In this document: piece after piece, positions 20,372 through 29,072 of the stretch
How the letters are laid out: every line of letters starts with the position of its first letter
Numbering within the stretch: position 1 is the stretch's first letter
Source: Ga0074130 sp035492055
GTDB taxonomy: Bacteria; Pseudomonadota; Gammaproteobacteria; Burkholderiales; Rhodocyclaceae
Direction: 5' to 3'
Assembly (NCBI GenBank): GCA_035492055.1
Contig: DATJJR010000100.1
Coordinates: 1-46,056 of the forward strand
DNA: 46,056 nt
Translations under genes and position numbers: made by a program
The notes under the pieces: generated by a model
What the model was told of the DNA's origin: nothing
The model's database searches: none
The model's input: only the letters and a program-made list of their open reading frames with translations

Positions 20372-20475
20372 TGACTACGCCCGTTCTATGTTTTGCAGTA
20401 ATTCGCAGTAAATGTGCTGCGGAGGAAGAACCCTCTGTGGCAAAGACTTCAAATACAGTTCAGGAGATACCCCCA

Positions 20476-21891
20476 ATGTCATTGACGCCTCAAGACGTAC
20501 TCAAGCTGGTGAAGGACAAGGAAGTCAAATTCGTCGACTTCCGCTTCACCGATACCCGCGGCAAGGAACAGCACGTTGGTGTGCCGGTCAGCGCGTTTGA
20601 CATCAGCAAGTTCGAAGAGGGCCATGCCTTCGACGGTTCCTCGATCGCCGGTTGGAAGGGTATCCAGGCTTCCGACATGTTGCTGATTCCGGATGCTGCT
20701 ACCGCCTATATCGACCCGTTCTTCGACCAAACCACGCTGGTCCTGACCTGCGACGTGATCGAACCGTCCGACGGCAAGGGCTACGACCGCGATCCGCGCT
20801 CGATCGCCAAGCGCGGCGAAGCCTACCTGAAGGCCTCCGGCCTGGGCGACACCGCCTACTTCGGTCCGGAACCTGAATTCTTCATCTTCGACTCCGTTGA
20901 GTGGAAGACCGACATGTCCGGCACTTTCGTCAAGATTTACGCTGAAGAAGCCGCCTGGGCCTCCGATGCCAAGATCGAAGGCGGCAATACCGGCCATCGT
21001 CCGGCCGTCAAGGGTGGTTACTTCCCGGTTCCGCCGGTTGACTCGTCGAACGACATCCGCGCCGAAATGGTCACCCTGCTCGAAGCCATCGGCATCCCGG
21101 TTGAAGTGCATCACCACGAAGTCGCCACCGCTGGCCAGAACGAAATCGGCACCAAGTTCAACACGCTGGTTCGCCGCGCCGACTGGACGCAAAACCTGAA
21201 GTACATCGTTCACAACGTTGCGCACCAATACGGCAAGACCGCCACCTTCATGCCGAAGCCCATCGTTGGCGACAACGGTTCCGGCATGCACGTGCACCAG
21301 TCGATCTGGAAGGACGGCAAGAACTTGTTCGCAGGCAACGGCTACGCCGGCCTGTCCGAGTTCGCCCTGTTCTACATCGGCGGCATCATCAAGCACGCCA
21401 AGGCACTGAACGCCATCACCAACCCCGGCACCAACTCGTACAAGCGCCTGGTTCCGCACTTCGAAGCACCGGTCAAGATGGCCTATTCGGCCCGTAACCG
21501 TTCGGCTTCCGTGCGTATCCCGTTCGTTCAGTCCGACAAGGCTCGTCGTATCGAAACCCGCTTCCCTGATCCGCTGGCCAATCCGTACCTGGCCTTCACC
21601 GCCCTGATGATGGCCGGTCTGGATGGCGTGCAGAACAAGATTCACCCGGGCGATCCGGCTGACAAGAATCTGTATGACCTGCCGCCGGAAGAAGACAAGC
21701 TGATCCCGACCGTGTGTGCCTCACTCGACGAAGCACTGGCAGCACTGGACAAGGATCGCGAGTTCCTGACCCGTGGCGGTGTGTTCAGCAACGAATGGAT
21801 CGACTCCTACATCGAACTGAAGATGGAAGAAGTCAACCGCGTTCGCATGACCACGCACCCGGTCGAATTCGACATGTACTACAGCCTCTAA
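20476..21891 (+). CDS. glnA: Type I glutamine synthetase
   Basis: Makes glutamine from glutamate, ammonia and ATP; it is the entry point of ammonia assimilation and works as a dodecamer. The 471-residue protein is the GSI-beta form: EFDGSS-type block AFDGSSIAGWKG, metal-binding FGPEPEFF, catalytic NGSGMHVHQS-like DNGSGMHVHQ, and the adenylylation site Tyr400 in NLYDLPPEE, so it should be controlled by GlnE. The long upstream reading to 20107 runs through the promoter and is not used; ATG 20476 follows AGGAGAT. An NtrC site and a sigma-54 promoter upstream match nitrogen-limited induction by the ntrBC genes 600 bases downstream. Confidence 0.98.
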   Translation: MSLTPQDVLKLVKDKEVKFVDFRFTDTRGKEQHVGVPVSAFDISKFEEGHAFDGSSIAGWKGIQASDMLLIPDAATAYIDPFFDQTTLVLTCDVIEPSDGKGYDRDPRSIAKRGEAYLKASGLGDTAYFGPEPEFFIFDSVEWKTDMSGTFVKIYAEEAAWASDAKIEGGNTGHRPAVKGGYFPVPPVDSSNDIRAEMVTLLEAIGIPVEVHHHEVATAGQNEIGTKFNTLVRRADWTQNLKYIVHNVAHQYGKTATFMPKPIVGDNGSGMHVHQSIWKDGKNLFAGNGYAGLSEFALFYIGGIIKHAKALNAITNPGTNSYKRLVPHFEAPVKMAYSARNRSASVRIPFVQSDKARRIETRFPDPLANPYLAFTALMMAGLDGVQNKIHPGDPADKNLYDLPPEEDKLIPTVCASLDEALAALDKDREFLTRGGVFSNEWIDSYIELKMEEVNRVRMTTHPVEFDMYYSL

Positions 21892-21916
21892 GCTGCGGTC
21901 ATTCGAAGCGCAATCA

Positions 21917-21942
21917 AACGGGGCCTGCGGGCCCCGTTTTTT
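21917..21942 (+). terminator. Terminator after glnA
   Basis: Nine-base stem AACGGGGCC/GGCCCCGTT with a short TGCG loop followed by a T-run (TTTTTT). Strong rho-independent signal that separates glnA from the DUF4124 and ntrBC genes. Confidence 0.93.
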
Positions 21943-22088
21943 ATTCCAATGATTGCTTATGCGTATCCATGCTTGTGCCAACGTGCCGTTCACGTATTGA
22001 CAACACCGGATACAAAAGCGCAAAGCGCCCTTCCACCCGGGCTTTTGCGATTGCACTACACTCACGCATCGACCAGATCAGGCACGCG

Positions 22089-22487
22089 ATGAAAACCGCC
22101 CTTCTCCTGACCGCCGCCGCACTGTGCGCCGGCAATGCCTTCGCCGACACACTCTACAAGTGCAGCGATAACAGTGGCACGGTCTTGTTCACCAATCAAC
22201 GCACCGGCGGCAAAAACTGTATTGTGCTGTCGAGCATTAGAAGCGGAGCCAATTTCAGCAGCTTGCCGCGCAAGGCGTCCGCCAATCCAACGCCGGGCGA
22301 CTTTCCCCGCGTCAGCAACGACACGCAGAAAGAGCGGGACAATACGCGGCGCACCATTCTGGAACAGGAGCTGTCCAACGAACAACAAGGATTGGATGCT
22401 GCCCAGAAGGAAAACAATGCGAGCAAAGTCGTGCTGCACCAGCGCAATATCGCAGCCCTGCAAAAAGAAATCGGCAACTTGAAGTAA
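22089..22487 (+). CDS. Small secreted DUF4124 domain protein
   Basis: A 132-residue protein with a signal peptide (MKTALLLTAAALCAGNAFA, cleavage before Asp20) and a DUF4124 domain (DTLYKCSDNSGTVLFTNQ) in which two cysteines (in YKCSD and KNCIV) may form a disulfide. The C-terminal 60 residues are charged and helical, probably a coiled coil. DUF4124 proteins are periplasmic and of unknown function. It lies between the glnA terminator and ntrB, so it may share the upstream transcript of the two-component system; this context is also seen around glnA in other betaproteobacteria, though I state that from memory. Confidence 0.85.
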   Translation: MKTALLLTAAALCAGNAFADTLYKCSDNSGTVLFTNQRTGGKNCIVLSSIRSGANFSSLPRKASANPTPGDFPRVSNDTQKERDNTRRTILEQELSNEQQGLDAAQKENNASKVVLHQRNIAALQKEIGNLK

Positions 22488-22547
22488 TTCGCGCGTGGCT
22501 TGCCGATAACTGACAACGGTGGCTTGCTTCTTGCTCATCATGACAGC

Positions 22548-23648
22548 ATGACACTACCGCCCCAAACAACGCCATCTGCTTTTGCCGGACTTGACCTGCT
22601 CTCATCGGCAGTCGTGCTCGTCGATGCCAAATTGCAGATTCGTTACATCAATCCGTCGGCGGAAAATTTGTTTGCCGTCAGTCAGCGCCTGCTCATCGGT
22701 CATCCGTTACGCCAACTGGTCGGGGACCCGGTCGGATTGGCCGACGCGCTCGACACCGCGCTCAAAAACAACTGGGGTTACACCGGCCAGAACATCGCCA
22801 TCCGCCGTAGTGAAGAAGAGCTCCTGCATCTTGATTGCACGGTCACACCGATCGATATCGGCGGCGTGCGTCTGCTGATTGAATTCCGCCCCATCGACCA
22901 GCAACTCAAGGCCGTGCGCGAAGAACGCCTGGCAGAGCAGCAACAAGCCAATCGCGAGCTGGTGCGCAATCTCGCCCACGAAATCAAGAATCCCCTCGGC
23001 GGCATTCGCGGCTCGGCACAATTGCTTGAGCACGAGCTGGAAGATTTGCCCAATGCCACGCAATTGGCCGAGTACACGCAAGTCATCATCAACGAGGCCG
23101 ACCGGCTGCAGGATCTGATGCAACGGCTGTTGTCATCGCATCGCGTCATGCAGCCGATGCAGGTGAATGTTCACGAAATCCTCGAACGCGTGCTGCGCCT
23201 GATTCATGCCGAATATGCCAGCGTGCGTGTACGCCGCGACTACGATACCTCGTTGCCACTGTTGACCGCCGACCGCGAACAATTGATCCAGGCGATCCTC
23301 AATATTGCGCGCAATGCCGCACAGGTCATGCATGGTGAAGGCGAGATCGTGCTGCGCACGCGTGCCGCGCGGCAAGTCACTATCGCCAAGAAATACCATC
23401 GGCTCGCACTCGACCTGCGCATCATCGACAACGGCCCCGGCATTCCGGAAACCATTCGCGACAAGATCTTCTATCCGCTCGTTTCCGGCCGTGAAGGCGG
23501 CAGCGGACTCGGCCTCACACTGGTGCAAAGCTTCATCCACCAGCACCACGGCACCATCGAAGTCGATAGCCGCCCTGGTCACACAAGTTTCAACATCTTG
23601 CTGCCGCTTCATCTTGGCGCACACGTACCTTCAGGAGAAGAACAATGA
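22548..23648 (+). CDS. glnL: Nitrogen regulation sensor histidine kinase NtrB
   Basis: NtrB phosphorylates NtrC when nitrogen is scarce and dephosphorylates it when PII (GlnB) signals plenty. The 366-residue cytosolic protein has a PAS domain (about 12-115), a HisKA dimerisation domain with phospho-accepting His144 in NLAHEIKNPLGG, and an ATPase domain with the N box (NIARNAAQ), the DNGPGIP motif and GGSGLGLTL. No transmembrane segment is seen, as expected. ATG 22548 gives the family length; earlier codons extend into intergenic DNA. Its stop overlaps the ntrC start (ATGA). Confidence 0.96.
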   Translation: MTLPPQTTPSAFAGLDLLSSAVVLVDAKLQIRYINPSAENLFAVSQRLLIGHPLRQLVGDPVGLADALDTALKNNWGYTGQNIAIRRSEEELLHLDCTVTPIDIGGVRLLIEFRPIDQQLKAVREERLAEQQQANRELVRNLAHEIKNPLGGIRGSAQLLEHELEDLPNATQLAEYTQVIINEADRLQDLMQRLLSSHRVMQPMQVNVHEILERVLRLIHAEYASVRVRRDYDTSLPLLTADREQLIQAILNIARNAAQVMHGEGEIVLRTRAARQVTIAKKYHRLALDLRIIDNGPGIPETIRDKIFYPLVSGREGGSGLGLTLVQSFIHQHHGTIEVDSRPGHTSFNILLPLHLGAHVPSGEEQ

Positions 23649-25054
23649 AACCGGTCTGGATCATCGATGACGACCGCTCCATCCGCTGGGTCTTTGAAAA
23701 GGCGCTCGCCCGCGAAGACATCAAATACCGGAGCTTTGGTGCAGCCAACGAAGCCATGGCAGCACTGGATTCCGGTGAGTCACCGCAGGTCGTCGTCTCC
23801 GACATCCGCATGCCGGGCCAAAGCGGCCTCGACTTGCTGCGCCATATCAAGGCGCACTATCCGGAAGTGCCGACCATCATTATGACGGCGTACTCGGATC
23901 TGGAATCGGCCGTGGCCGCGTTCCAGGGCGGTGCATTTGAATATCTGCCAAAACCGTTCGACGTCGACCAGGCCATCGATCTGGTGCGCCGCGCACTTGA
24001 GCAGTCGTCGCACAAGGAAGACGCGGAAGAGAACAACAGCATCACACCGGAAATTCTGGGCAAGGCCCAGTCCATGCAGGAAGTTTTCCGCGCCATCGGC
24101 CGACTGTCGCAATCGCATGCGACGGTGATGGTCAATGGCGAATCCGGTTGCGGCAAAGAGCTGGTTGCACGTGCCTTGCATCGCCACAGTCCACGCAAGG
24201 ACTCGCCCTTCATCGCCATCAATACGGCGGCGATTCCGCGCGATTTGCTTGAATCGGAATTGTTCGGCCACGAACGCGGCGCCTTCACTGGCGCCACCGC
24301 ACAACGCCGCGGCCGCTTCGAGCAGGCCGAAGGCGGTACGCTGTTCCTCGACGAAATCGGCGATATGCCGGCCGAGTTGCAAACACGCTTGTTGCGCGTC
24401 TTGTCCGACGGAAATTTCTATCGCGTCGGTGGTCAGCAACCGATCAAGGCCAACGTGCGCGTCATCGCCGCCACGCACCAAAACCTTGAAAATCGTGTCA
24501 AGGATGGGCTGTTCCGCGAGGATTTATTCCATCGTCTCAACGTGATTCGCTTGCGCCTGCCACCGCTGCGCGAGCGCCGCGAAGACATTCCGCTGCTTGC
24601 GCGTCACTTCATGCAAAAGAGCGCGCAGGATCTCGGCGTCGAAACCAAGCGTCTGTCGGAGCCGGCGATCAAATATCTGTCGGCGCTGGATTTCCCCGGC
24701 AACGTGCGCCAACTCGAGAACGTCTGCCATTGGCTCACCGTCATGGCAGCCGGCCAGGTCGTCGAAGTCTCCGACCTGCCGTCGGAACTGCGCGAGCATC
24801 CGATTCGCGAGGTCTCGTCCGACTGGCTCGAAGTCCTGGCCAGCGAAGCCGACCGCATGATCTCGATCCAGCCCGGCGAAGTGTTCGAACAACTCACACA
24901 CCAGTTCGAAGCCACCTTGATCCAGCGTGCCTTGAATGCCAGCGGTGGACGTCGCATCGAAGCCGCACAGATTCTCGGCATCGGCCGCAATACGATCACG
25001 CGCAAGATTCAGGAGCTCGGCATCAAGGACGCACGCAACGGGGACGACGCATAA
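23645..25054 (+). CDS. glnG: Nitrogen regulation response regulator NtrC
   Basis: Sigma-54 enhancer-binding activator. The 469-residue protein has a receiver domain with phospho-acceptor Asp53 (VSDIRMPG), an AAA+ domain with Walker A GESGCGKE (165-172), the sigma-54 contact loop GAFTGA (212-217) and Walker B GTLFLDEIGD (231-240), and a Fis-type helix-turn-helix at the C-terminus (RIEAAQILGIGRNTITRKIQEL, split here in its known two helices). It is expected to bind the site at 20237-20253 and drive glnA, and perhaps amt at 32374. Starts inside the ntrB stop, so expression is coupled. Confidence 0.97.
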   Translation: MKPVWIIDDDRSIRWVFEKALAREDIKYRSFGAANEAMAALDSGESPQVVVSDIRMPGQSGLDLLRHIKAHYPEVPTIIMTAYSDLESAVAAFQGGAFEYLPKPFDVDQAIDLVRRALEQSSHKEDAEENNSITPEILGKAQSMQEVFRAIGRLSQSHATVMVNGESGCGKELVARALHRHSPRKDSPFIAINTAAIPRDLLESELFGHERGAFTGATAQRRGRFEQAEGGTLFLDEIGDMPAELQTRLLRVLSDGNFYRVGGQQPIKANVRVIAATHQNLENRVKDGLFREDLFHRLNVIRLRLPPLRERREDIPLLARHFMQKSAQDLGVETKRLSEPAIKYLSALDFPGNVRQLENVCHWLTVMAAGQVVEVSDLPSELREHPIREVSSDWLEVLASEADRMISIQPGEVFEQLTHQFEATLIQRALNASGGRRIEAAQILGIGRNTITRKIQELGIKDARNGDDA

Positions 25055-25080
25055 CGCTGAGTGCTGCATAATCAGGGCCG

Positions 25081-25869
25081 ATGAATACCGATGATTTATT
25101 ACGCCCTGAAGCATTACTGCCGCGCCTGACCACTGCCGCCGGTCGGGTGGATGTGCATTCGCTCGCCGAATGTGATTCGACCAACTTGCAACTCCTCGCC
25201 ATGGCCAGAGCCGGCGCACCGGCCGGCACGTTGCTCATAGCCGAACGACAAACGGCAGGGCGTGGACGGCGTGGACGCACATGGCATCAGGGCAAAGGCG
25301 CACTTGCCTTTTCATTGCTCTGGCACGTACCGCGCCCACCCGCAGGACTCAGCCTTGCTGTCGGTCTGGCCATTGCCGAGGCATTACAAAACGACGATGA
25401 GCAACGCAACGCGCAGTTGAAATGGCCGAACGATGTGCTCGTTGCCGGGCGCAAGGTTGCGGGCATCCTGATCGAATCCGCCGGCGATCAACGTTTTGTC
25501 ATCGGCATCGGGATCAACACGGGCGACGGTTTTGATAACGCATTGCCGACCGAATTAGCCAACACGGCTGCAGGTGTCGGCATTGATGATCGCACCGAGT
25601 TTTTTGCTCGCGTGCTGGACCATTTGGTCGTGACGCTCGACACTTTTGTCGCACACGGCTTCGCGCCGCTGCAGTCGCGCTGGCAAATGCGCAACGCGTA
25701 TCAGGACATGGCCGTGAATCTTTTTTTCAGCGAAGACAGCGAGCCCGTGCAAGGCGTCTGTCGCGGCGTGGATACCAACGGCGAGCTGCTGCTGGAAACG
25801 ACCACTTGCCTGCAAACCATTGCCAGCGGTGAGGTTTCGCTGAGGCTGCAGCAAGGAGCAAACGCATGA
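25081..25869 (+). CDS. birA: Biotin--[acetyl-CoA-carboxylase] ligase, without repressor domain
   Basis: Attaches biotin to the carrier protein of acetyl-CoA carboxylase through biotinyl-AMP. The 262-residue protein has the biotin/ATP motif GRGRRGRTW (60-68), KWPND (114-118) and the C-terminal SH3-like domain. The N-terminal helix-turn-helix found in E. coli BirA is missing, so this is a monofunctional ligase that should not repress biotin genes. The ATG is 26 bases after ntrC. Its end overlaps the start of coaX (ATGA). The birA-coaX pair is common in betaproteobacteria. Confidence 0.94.
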   Translation: MNTDDLLRPEALLPRLTTAAGRVDVHSLAECDSTNLQLLAMARAGAPAGTLLIAERQTAGRGRRGRTWHQGKGALAFSLLWHVPRPPAGLSLAVGLAIAEALQNDDEQRNAQLKWPNDVLVAGRKVAGILIESAGDQRFVIGIGINTGDGFDNALPTELANTAAGVGIDDRTEFFARVLDHLVVTLDTFVAHGFAPLQSRWQMRNAYQDMAVNLFFSEDSEPVQGVCRGVDTNGELLLETTTCLQTIASGEVSLRLQQGANA

Positions 25870-26579
25870 TCCTGTGCCTCGACTGCGGCAACACGCGCCT
25901 CAAATGGGCATTGCTCACGCCCGCAGGCGAATGGCACGCACGCGGGATTTTGCCGCGCGAACAAATCGGCAGCCTGCGCGCCGCACTGATCGGACAGCCC
26001 TCTGTCAAGCGCACTATTGGTTGTAACGTGTCAGGCGAGGAAAACGCGGAACTCATTGCGGCCCAACTTGGCACGCCGCCGGAATGGATTACGCCCAAGC
26101 GTGTGCAATGCGGCGTGAAGAACGGCTACACACATCCGGCACAACTCGGTGCCGACCGCTGGGTCGCCCTGATCGCCGCGCGCGAACAGAATGCTGGGGC
26201 CTGTGTGGTCGTCAATGCAGGCACGGCAACGACCATCGACATGCTCGCCGCCGACGGCACATTCCGCGGCGGACTGATCTTGCCGGGCCTCGATCTCATG
26301 CGTTCGGCATTGGCAAAAAACACTGCCAACCTGCCGTTGGCTCACGCCGATTACGCATCCATACCCACTGACACCGACACGGCAATCGTCAGCGGCGTAC
26401 TCGAAGCAACGGTTGGCGCCATCGAGCGCATGCATGCACGCCTTGGCGATGCCAGTGCCATATGCCTGTTATCGGGCGGTGCGGCCGATCAAATCGCCCC
26501 ACTGTTGCAAATGCCGCTGGAAAATGTGGACGACCTCGTGCTGCGTGGCCTCGCCCGCATCGCCTTGTCGGATAATTGA
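25866..26579 (+). CDS. coaX: Type III pantothenate kinase
   Basis: First step of coenzyme A synthesis, phosphorylating pantothenate in the cytosol. The 237-residue protein belongs to the ASKHA-fold type III class: DCGNTRLKW at residues 6-14 (phosphate 1 motif), GADRWVALIAA in the middle and VNAGTATTIDML (phosphate 2). Type III kinases need a monovalent cation and are not inhibited by CoA. Translationally coupled to birA, and 820 bases upstream of coaE, which makes the last step of the same pathway. Confidence 0.95.
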   Translation: MILCLDCGNTRLKWALLTPAGEWHARGILPREQIGSLRAALIGQPSVKRTIGCNVSGEENAELIAAQLGTPPEWITPKRVQCGVKNGYTHPAQLGADRWVALIAAREQNAGACVVVNAGTATTIDMLAADGTFRGGLILPGLDLMRSALAKNTANLPLAHADYASIPTDTDTAIVSGVLEATVGAIERMHARLGDASAICLLSGGAADQIAPLLQMPLENVDDLVLRGLARIALSDN

Positions 26580-26583
26580 ACCC

Positions 26584-27405
26584 ATGACTGCACTGCGCCT
26601 GACCTTCTTCTCGCTGCTGCTTGCAAACGTCGTATTCTTTGCGTGGCAACAGAATGCCGGCCCCGACGATGGGCATGAGCCGCAACGTCTGCAGCGCCAG
26701 ATTGACCCCGATCAACTCAAGCTGATCGCGCCTGTCGATACAAGTGCAAAATCCGCCACCTCGGTAACGCCGCCTGCGGCGACTTCTGCGACGAACGCGC
26801 CAGCACTGGTTACATCAGCCGCCACGACACCAGCCAAAGCGCCGGATGCCACGGCGACAAATGCAAAAGCCACTGATAACAAAGCAGCCGCTATCAAAAC
26901 AGCCGATGCGAAATCCACCGATACGGCCTCGCTCCTTTGCAAATCCTTTGCCGGCTTGACACCTGATGCGGCGAAAGCCGCGCAAAGCGCCATTGCCAAC
27001 AGTACGCCCGCAGCGCGCGTGATGGCGATTCCGCTCAAAGCCTTGCCGGCGTCCTGGTGGGTGCATATTCCGCCGCAAGCAAACAAGGCTGGCGCAGACA
27101 AGAAGATGGCCGAGCTCAAGGACATGGGTGTCGACGACAGCATCATCATCAACGATGAAGGTCCCAACCATTGGGCCATTTCCCTGGGCGTCTTCAGCAC
27201 CAAAGAAGCTGCCGACGCCTACCTGAAAAAGCTCAACGGCCTCGGTGTACGTTCGGCACGTATCGATGCACGCGAGAAGCCGACCGACAAGGTCCGTCTC
27301 GACATCACCGCCCCGGCTGACGTACTGGGCGCACTCGCACACAACGTCAAACCGCTTGCCTCCGCCACGCTAGGCGATTGCCCGGCCGTTGCAAAGAATC
27401 CATGA
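26584..27405 (+). CDS. SPOR domain-containing membrane protein
   Basis: A 273-residue protein with a single N-terminal membrane helix (LRLTFFSLLLANVVFFAW) and a long, low-complexity Ala/Thr/Lys linker (about residues 45-115). The C-terminal SPOR domain (about 150-245) contains WWVHIPPQANKAGADKKMAEL and HWAISLGVFSTKEAADAYL. SPOR domains bind denuded glycan strands at the division septum, so a role in cell division or envelope maintenance is likely. ATG 26584 lies four bases after coaX; upstream codons in frame are inside coaX. Its stop overlaps the coaE start, so it is part of the birA-coaX-coaE unit. Confidence 0.85.
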   Translation: MTALRLTFFSLLLANVVFFAWQQNAGPDDGHEPQRLQRQIDPDQLKLIAPVDTSAKSATSVTPPAATSATNAPALVTSAATTPAKAPDATATNAKATDNKAAAIKTADAKSTDTASLLCKSFAGLTPDAAKAAQSAIANSTPAARVMAIPLKALPASWWVHIPPQANKAGADKKMAELKDMGVDDSIIINDEGPNHWAISLGVFSTKEAADAYLKKLNGLGVRSARIDAREKPTDKVRLDITAPADVLGALAHNVKPLASATLGDCPAVAKNP

Positions 27406-28028
27406 GCCGATATATCGTCGGACTCACCGGCGGGATCGGTAGCGGAAAGTCCGCCGTCGCCGAGTTGTTCCATGCGCATGGCATTGTCATTGTCGATGCC
27501 GACGCCATCAACCACGAACTCATCGGCCCAGACGGCGTGGCCATGAACGCAGTTGCAGCTGAATTCGGCACGCATATCGTCACCGCCGATGGCGCACTCG
27601 ATCGTGACGCCATGCGAACCCTGGTATTTACAGATACCGACGCACGCCGGCGCCTCGAAGCCATTCTGCACCCGCGCATTCGCACCCTGTGTGCCGAACG
27701 CTGCGCCGCCGCGCAAAGCCCGTATGTCGTGCTGATGGTGCCGCTGCTGATTGAAAGCGGTGCCTATCGCGAACGTTGCGATCGCCTGTTGGTTGTGGAT
27801 TGTCCGGAGTCTGTACAAATCGCGCGCGTCATGGCACGCAGCGGTCTCGCACGCGCAGAGGTTGAACGCATCATGGCAGCACAAGCCACTCGTGCCGAGC
27901 GGCTTGCGGCTGCCGATGACGTCGTTGACAACAGTGGCCCACCCGATGCGCTGCCGTCGCAAGTCGCGGTTCTGCATAACAAATACCTGACGTTGTCCGG
28001 CAGAAGTGCGGCATCGGTTGAGATTTAA
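27402..28028 (+). CDS. coaE: Dephospho-CoA kinase
   Basis: Last step of coenzyme A synthesis, phosphorylating the 3'-OH of dephospho-CoA. The 208-residue P-loop kinase has Walker A GGIGSGKS (10-17), the DAD block VDADAINHELI, and a lid region DRDAMRTLVFTD. ATG 27402 overlaps the stop of the SPOR gene (ATGA); the longer frame would read inside that gene. The grouping with coaX makes two CoA steps in one transcription unit. Confidence 0.96.
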   Translation: MSRYIVGLTGGIGSGKSAVAELFHAHGIVIVDADAINHELIGPDGVAMNAVAAEFGTHIVTADGALDRDAMRTLVFTDTDARRRLEAILHPRIRTLCAERCAAAQSPYVVLMVPLLIESGAYRERCDRLLVVDCPESVQIARVMARSGLARAEVERIMAAQATRAERLAAADDVVDNSGPPDALPSQVAVLHNKYLTLSGRSAASVEI

Positions 28029-28088
28029 CGGTAAATCCGTCAGAATCGGCGAAATTCCAATCGCCTAGAGCCACGAAAGCCACGCCGC

Positions 28089-28844
28089 GTGATCACCTAC
28101 GAATATCCGCTGAACGAGCGCATACGCACGCTGCTGCGGCTGGAGGACCTGTTCGAGCGCACGCTGCATTTCGCCAACGGCATGAGTGCACAAGACCACC
28201 ATGTCGCATTGATCATGCTGTTCGAAATCCTCGACGTGGCCGGCCGCGCCGATCTCAAGTTCGACCTGGTTCAGGAACTTGAGCGTCAGCGCCAGATACT
28301 GCTGTCGTTCCGCAACAACCCTGACATTTCGGAAGATGCCCTGTCCGGCGCGCTCTACGAGATCGAGCAAGCCAGTTCCGGCCTGCTCGCCATGCAGGGA
28401 AAGATCGGCCAATACCTGCGTGAAAACGAATGGTTGATGGCAATCAAGAACCGCGCCGCCATTCCGGGTGGTGTTTGCGAATTCGATCTGCCCGGCTATC
28501 ACTACTGGCTGCACCGCGACACCGAAGCCCGTCAGACGGCTTTGCACGGCTGGCTACGTCCGATGATCCCGATCAGTCAGGGCATCACCATCGTGCTGCG
28601 CCTGTTGCGCTCCTCGGGTCGGGCCGACATGCAAATCGCCAAGCGCGGTACCTTCCAATTGATGCTCGGCGGCCGTACCGCACAGATGTTGCGTCTGACG
28701 GTCGACTGTAACGACCACTACATTCCGGAAATCAGCGCCAATAAATACGCGATCAACATTCGCTTCACCGCGCCCGAATCAGAATTGCGCCCGAAGCAAG
28801 CGGATGCGGATATCAACTTCGGCCTGATGTTCTGTAATCTCTAA
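28089..28844 (+). CDS. zapD: Cell division protein ZapD
   Basis: ZapD cross-links FtsZ filaments at the division ring. The 251-residue cytosolic protein starts with GTG (28089) in the typical context ITYEYPLNERIRTLLRLEDLF, followed by helices and a C-terminal beta domain (GRADMQIAKRGTFQLML, ISANKYAINIRF). Length and order match the DUF1342/ZapD family. It lies 60 bases after coaE and 13 before yacG, in the usual proteobacterial coaE-zapD-yacG order. Confidence 0.95.
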   Translation: MITYEYPLNERIRTLLRLEDLFERTLHFANGMSAQDHHVALIMLFEILDVAGRADLKFDLVQELERQRQILLSFRNNPDISEDALSGALYEIEQASSGLLAMQGKIGQYLRENEWLMAIKNRAAIPGGVCEFDLPGYHYWLHRDTEARQTALHGWLRPMIPISQGITIVLRLLRSSGRADMQIAKRGTFQLMLGGRTAQMLRLTVDCNDHYIPEISANKYAINIRFTAPESELRPKQADADINFGLMFCNL

Positions 28845-28857
28845 AGTCGTTACACCC

Positions 28858-29052
28858 ATGGCACGTACAGTCAACTGCCCGGCTTGCAGCAAACCGGTTG
28901 AATGGCTTCCGGAAAATCGCTTCCGCCCGTTTTGCTCCGAACGTTGCAAGAAAATTGACCTCGGCGCCTGGGCAAACGAGGAATATCGCGTCAGCCAATC
29001 GGCCCCAACCGAAGACGACGATCAGCTGCCCGACTTGATGCCGGAGCGGTAG
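28858..29052 (+). CDS. yacG: DNA gyrase inhibitor YacG
   Basis: A 64-residue zinc-binding protein that in E. coli binds GyrB and blocks DNA binding by gyrase. Zinc ligands are Cys7, Cys10, Cys26 and Cys30 (CPAC and FCSERC), followed by the family block IDLGAWANEEYRV and an acidic tail. It ends 20 bases from the convergent Nudix gene; no terminator hairpin is visible between them. Confidence 0.93.
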   Translation: MARTVNCPACSKPVEWLPENRFRPFCSERCKKIDLGAWANEEYRVSQSAPTEDDDQLPDLMPER

Positions 29053-29072
29053 TCATTTCCGTTTAGCAAAAT

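Noticed and set aside
20107..20475. Extended N-terminus of glnA
   Set aside because: It covers the NtrC site and the sigma-54 promoter and overlaps the CDF gene; glutamine synthetase begins at 20476.
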